The notes under the pieces: generated by a model | The model's input: the letters and a program-made list of their open reading frames with translations, nothing else | Told to the model about the DNA's origin: nothing | Database searches by the model: none | From: Planctomycetota bacterium | GTDB taxonomy: Bacteria > Planctomycetota > Phycisphaerae > FEN-1346 | Assembly: GCA_026386995.1 (NCBI GenBank) | Contig: JAPLMO010000106.1 | Location: 1-8,852 of the forward strand | DNA length: 8,852 nucleotides | Reading direction: 5' to 3' | Shown here: piece by piece, positions 6,148 to 8,852 of the stretch | Position numbering within the stretch: position 1 is the first letter of the stretch | Layout: the number at the start of each line of letters is the position of its first letter | Program-made: the position numbers and the translations under genes

Positions 6148-6230
6148 GGCCAGCCATTCGTGGTCTGCGCCTGCTGCCTACCGAGACCCTCGCGTTCGGC
6201 TGGTGGCTTGAAGCTTCCGTCGTTCAGAGT

Positions 6231-6236
6231 GGGGAG
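6231..6236 (+). promoter_or_regulatory. Ribosome binding site deciding the S8 peptidase start
   Basis: GGGGAG lies 11 bases before the ATG at 6248. A GTG at 6236 in the same frame overlaps this site and has no good site of its own, so ATG 6248 is preferred, although the spacing is slightly long. The frame is closed upstream by TGA at 6209, so no earlier start is possible. Confidence 0.5.
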
Positions 6237-6247
6237 TGATCAGCGCA

Positions 6248-7585
6248 ATGTCTCCAGCATCTCAGGCTGTCAAATGGCTCAGGCACCTCTATGGGGTGGT
6301 CCTGAAGAAGGAATGGCTGCGCAACTACCGGGCGCAGCATCCGCTGGGGTCGCGCGGCTCGCGGGTTGCCTTGGAGACGCTCGAACCCCGCCTGTTGCTC
6401 ACTTCGACTGCGACGGCGGTGGAACTGTCAAGCATCAACCTTCTCTGGCCCGAGGCCGGCGACGTCGTCGTGAATCCGCTCAACGAGCAGCCTTATGCCC
6501 TGGCCGGCGACGGCATCCTGCTGGGCCAGTGGGACCAGGGCGACGTCCGCCGCACGCATTACGGATTCCTGTCGCCCGAGGGTGACGGCCGCGTCACCAT
6601 CAAGGACGGGACGACGGGCCTGAGTTGGCACGCCACAGCCGTCGCCGGGGTGATGATCGCCGTGGGTACCGGGGTGGCCCCGTTGGCCGGGCTCTGGTCG
6701 TTCAACTCCGGAGACGCCGCCGCGGAGTTGGAGGCCAACGCCGGGTCGCTGGTCGCCAGCAATCACAGTTACGGCCCTTTCCTCGGCCTGATGCCCTTGG
6801 ACTACTACCACGACTCGTCGGAGTACATCTGGTTCGGCCCTGGCAGCGTGACAGACCTGTTGGGCGCCCCCGGCTCGGTGACCATCGAGGACCCGACGTT
6901 CGGCAAATACAGCGAGACGTCCGGCGACTTCGACCGCATCGCCTGGGAATTTCCGTATCACACGATCGTCTCGTCCGCCGGCAATGAGCGGCGGACCTAC
7001 AACTCCCTGGAGCCGCTCGACGAGACGATCTACCTCAACCGCATGATCCAGGTCGGCGACACCGTGTTTTCCTCGGACGGCAAGCAGCAGATCACCATCA
7101 CGTCGATGGAGACCTTCTTCGCCGACCCCCAGATGGGCTTCGACACGCTTATGGGGGACCAGTCGGTCTCGAAGAACGCGCTGGTGGTTGGCGCCGTGTG
7201 GTTGGCCTCGGACGCGTTGCCCCTGTACTCGGCCAATTTCAGCAGTTGGGGGCCGACCGACGACGGCCGGCTCAAGCCCGACCTGGTCGTTCTAGGGCAC
7301 AACTACAACACGCCGGGCATCACCTCCGACTCCGATCCGAACCTCAACCTGCAGGGCACGTCCTTTGCCGCGCCGACGGTCACCGGCACGGTCGGGCTGT
7401 TGAACGAACTGCACATGCAGATTTACGGCACGCCGATGCGCTCTGACATGGTCCGCGCCGTGCTCTGCCACACGGCCGATGACCTCGGCTCCGTCGGGCC
7501 GGACTTCGTGTACGGCTGGGGCATGCTGAACGCGGTGGTGGCCGCCGACCATGTGGCGGCGTCGGCGATCCAGGGGCGCAGCTAG
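6248..7585 (+). CDS. S8 family subtilisin-like serine peptidase with LEPR-XLL N-terminus, ended by an in-frame TAG
   Basis: Encodes 445 residues up to TAG at 7583. The N-terminus carries LETLEPRLLLT (42-52), the LEPR-XLL motif of large surface or secreted proteins in planctomycetes and some other bacteria, in place of a classic signal peptide. The subtilase domain follows, with Asp96 (GQWDQGD), His128 (SWHATAVAG), oxyanion Asn246 (SSAGNE) and Ser372 (LQGTSFAAPTVTG). An end motif, YGWGMLNAVVAADHV (422-436), closes the domain, so the catalytic core looks complete. The style resembles Kp-43-type S8 peptidases, in which a calcium-binding beta-sandwich normally follows. That domain is present but lies beyond the TAG in the same frame. 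The product, if the TAG is real, would be a bare catalytic domain without its C-terminal domains, possibly unstable. It probably acts outside the cytoplasm on protein substrates that cannot be named from sequence. Confidence 0.85.
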   Translation: MSPASQAVKWLRHLYGVVLKKEWLRNYRAQHPLGSRGSRVALETLEPRLLLTSTATAVELSSINLLWPEAGDVVVNPLNEQPYALAGDGILLGQWDQGDVRRTHYGFLSPEGDGRVTIKDGTTGLSWHATAVAGVMIAVGTGVAPLAGLWSFNSGDAAAELEANAGSLVASNHSYGPFLGLMPLDYYHDSSEYIWFGPGSVTDLLGAPGSVTIEDPTFGKYSETSGDFDRIAWEFPYHTIVSSAGNERRTYNSLEPLDETIYLNRMIQVGDTVFSSDGKQQITITSMETFFADPQMGFDTLMGDQSVSKNALVVGAVWLASDALPLYSANFSSWGPTDDGRLKPDLVVLGHNYNTPGITSDSDPNLNLQGTSFAAPTVTGTVGLLNELHMQIYGTPMRSDMVRAVLCHTADDLGSVGPDFVYGWGMLNAVVAADHVAASAIQGRS

Positions 7586-8852
7586 GGCGACGCGGCCGCC
7601 GAGTTCACCGACCGCTATCGGATGATCCAGGGCACCTACGGCGGCAGCCCAGTCCAGTACACGCTGGATGTGGACGGCGAGTCGTCCGTCAAGATCACCA
7701 TGGCCTGGACCGATCCGCCCGGCCAGGCCAACTACGGCGGCCTGGACGACCCCACCCGCGCCCTCCGTAACGACCTGGACATCACCCTGGTCTCGAAGGA
7801 TACGGGCGAGGTCTTCCGCCCGTGGATTCTCACCCGCGACCGCAACGCAGGCGTGCTGGGCGAATCGGTTACCCCGGAAGATGGGGCCCGCAAGGCCGTT
7901 GCCGGCGAAACCAACACCCTGGACAACATTGAGCAGATCGTCGTCGACAACCTGCCCGCGGGTCGGTACACGGTGGTCATCGACGCCGCCCCCTTGCACA
8001 TGCGGGGTAGTGAGACCCAGGACTTTGCCCTGGCGATGTCCTCCACCGCGACCATGGAGGTCACGGCGAACGCCGCTGGGCTTACCGGCGACGTCATACC
8101 GGTCAGCTTCGGACAGGACGACGCCTCCTACCTTGTGACCGGGGCCGAGTACATCGTCGGCGACTTGAATGACGTCTACACATCCATCCCGCTGGAGGTG
8201 GTCCGCGAGGGTGGGGAACTGCTCCTCCGGCACGCCGCCACGGGCCAGACGGTCGCGAACCTCTTCGTGTCCGGTGGCATCAACATGGACGGCGAGTACC
8301 TCAACGACCGGCTGTACCTTCTGCCGAGCGGTCAGTCGGGCCTGTCGCTGGATACCGATGCCGCTGCGCCCGGATTCCAGGGAACGCTGCGCCTGCAGAT
8401 CGAGTCGGAAGTGCTCGTGGGCGGGGTTCCGCTGGCGCACGAGGTGATCGTTACGGTTCAGCCCGGGCACTCCCAGACCGGCGGCGGCGCGATCGTGCTG
8501 GGCGAGGCGATGGAAGGCGTGAAGGTCGCCCAGCGCCTGCGGTACTTGGGCTACACCAACCTGGTGGGGCAGCCCCCCAGTATCAGCAACGCCCTGCTCA
8601 CCGGGACCACCGGCGGCGACAGCGCCGCGGCCGCCCTGGCGGCCCTGCTGGCCGGCAGCACGCAGGATGCCCTGAAGTTCTTCAAGTCGGTTGTTGCGCC
8701 GGGCGGAGACTGGCAGGAGATCACCGCCGCGCTCGATGACATCACGGTGCGCCGCCTGAACCAGCCCGACGCCCCGATGTGGACCGAGATGGCCGAACTC
8801 AGCACGTCGGGTCCGTTCCGCAATCGCTACGCCGCGAGCAACCTGGTGACGC
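7586..8852 (+). pseudogene. In-frame continuation of the S8 peptidase beyond the TAG: beta-sandwich and peptidoglycan-binding-like segments, open at right edge
   Basis: The frame of the peptidase continues without a stop for 422 codons to the window end. The first part (7640-8040) matches the C-terminal domain of Kp-43-type subtilases: ITMAWTDPPGQANYGG, RNDLDITLVSKDTGEVFRPW, TLDNIEQIVVDNLPAGRYTV and TQDFALAMS. A beta-rich region of unknown family follows (about 8041-8480). Then comes VKVAQRLRYLGYTNLVGQPP (from 8521) leading to TQDALKFFKSVV, which resembles a peptidoglycan-binding repeat with an Ala/Gly-rich insert, and DAPMWTEMAEL. Codon use and frame quality do not change at the TAG, so both parts were one gene. 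An ATG at 7622 is in frame but lacks a Shine-Dalgarno site, so independent translation is unlikely. The options are nonsense pseudogene, readthrough or base error; the C-terminus lies outside the window. Confidence 0.7.

Noticed and set aside
6091..6235. Phase-variable frame switch joining an upstream frame through the G10 tract to the peptidase
   Set aside because: A TGA at 6209-6211 in the peptidase frame blocks any such fusion whatever the tract length.
5636..6240. Group I intron or split-tRNA arrangement with the tRNA 3' half further downstream
   Set aside because: I searched the next 600 bases for the acceptor partner CCTCTCC and a T-arm and found neither, so no 3' half is present here.
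7583..7585. Genome-wide reassignment of TAG to an amino acid
   Set aside because: The SGNH and SUMF-fold genes both end in TAG at the natural family end, and the fucosidase ends in TGA, so both codons work as stops here.
7292..8470. Long minus-strand open frame opposite the peptidase gene
   Set aside because: It is antisense to the S8 domain end and the beta-sandwich region, which read clearly on the plus strand. The translation has repetitive Val/Gly/Arg/His composition and no family motif.
1..8852. CRISPR array, insertion sequence, toxin-antitoxin pair or defence cluster
   Set aside because: No regularly spaced repeats, transposase motifs or paired small genes were seen on either strand.

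Overview
The window reads as GC-rich chromosomal DNA of a planctomycete (Planctomycetota, possibly the Phycisphaerae side). This rests on three things: the LEPR-XLL motif at the N-terminus of a large exported subtilase, an exported SUMF-fold protein of a type common in that phylum, and a run of exported glycan-active enzymes (GH29, SGNH esterase, GH2). The placement is inferred from protein style, not from a marker gene.

Positions 1-5219 carry genes on the minus strand only. In transcription order they are: an exported SUMF/FGE-fold protein without the catalytic cysteines (5219-4344) followed by a strong hairpin (4276-4224); a GH29 alpha-L-fucosidase (4174-2861); an SGNH/GDSL esterase (2799-2041); a nested-palindrome repeat (1935-2017); the broken 5' end of a GH2 glycosidase gene (1862-1449), which has a stop codon in its signal peptide and lacks nearly all of its catalytic part; and a membrane sensor with Cache-like and PAS domains (1276 to beyond the left edge). 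Together they suggest a locus for sensing and trimming fucosylated, possibly acetylated, glycans outside the cytoplasm. The GH2 member is dead and the SUMF protein is probably a binding or scaffold protein.

Positions 5220-6247 form a gene-poor kilobase between divergent genes. It holds a dyad and a weak promoter on the minus side and, on the plus strand, a tRNA-type promoter followed by the 5' half of a tRNA-Ser(UGA). Resemblance to a tRNA stops exactly at the end of the anticodon loop, and the sequence then turns AT-rich. This looks like a recombination or integration scar. A good sigma-70-like promoter and a G10 tract precede the next gene.

Positions 6248-8852 hold a plus-strand S8 subtilase with an intact Asp/His/Asn/Ser set. 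An in-frame TAG at 7583 interrupts it, and the same frame stays open for another 422 codons to the right edge. Those codons encode the beta-sandwich domain that normally follows the protease domain, a second beta-rich region and a peptidoglycan-binding-like segment. Two intact neighbours (SGNH and SUMF) end in TAG, so global amber recoding is unlikely. The subtilase is either a nonsense pseudogene, a readthrough gene or an assembly error.

I found no complete new defence or mobile system. The most unusual items are the half tRNA, the two isolated nonsense codons in otherwise clean frames, the nested palindrome and the cysteine-free SUMF protein.
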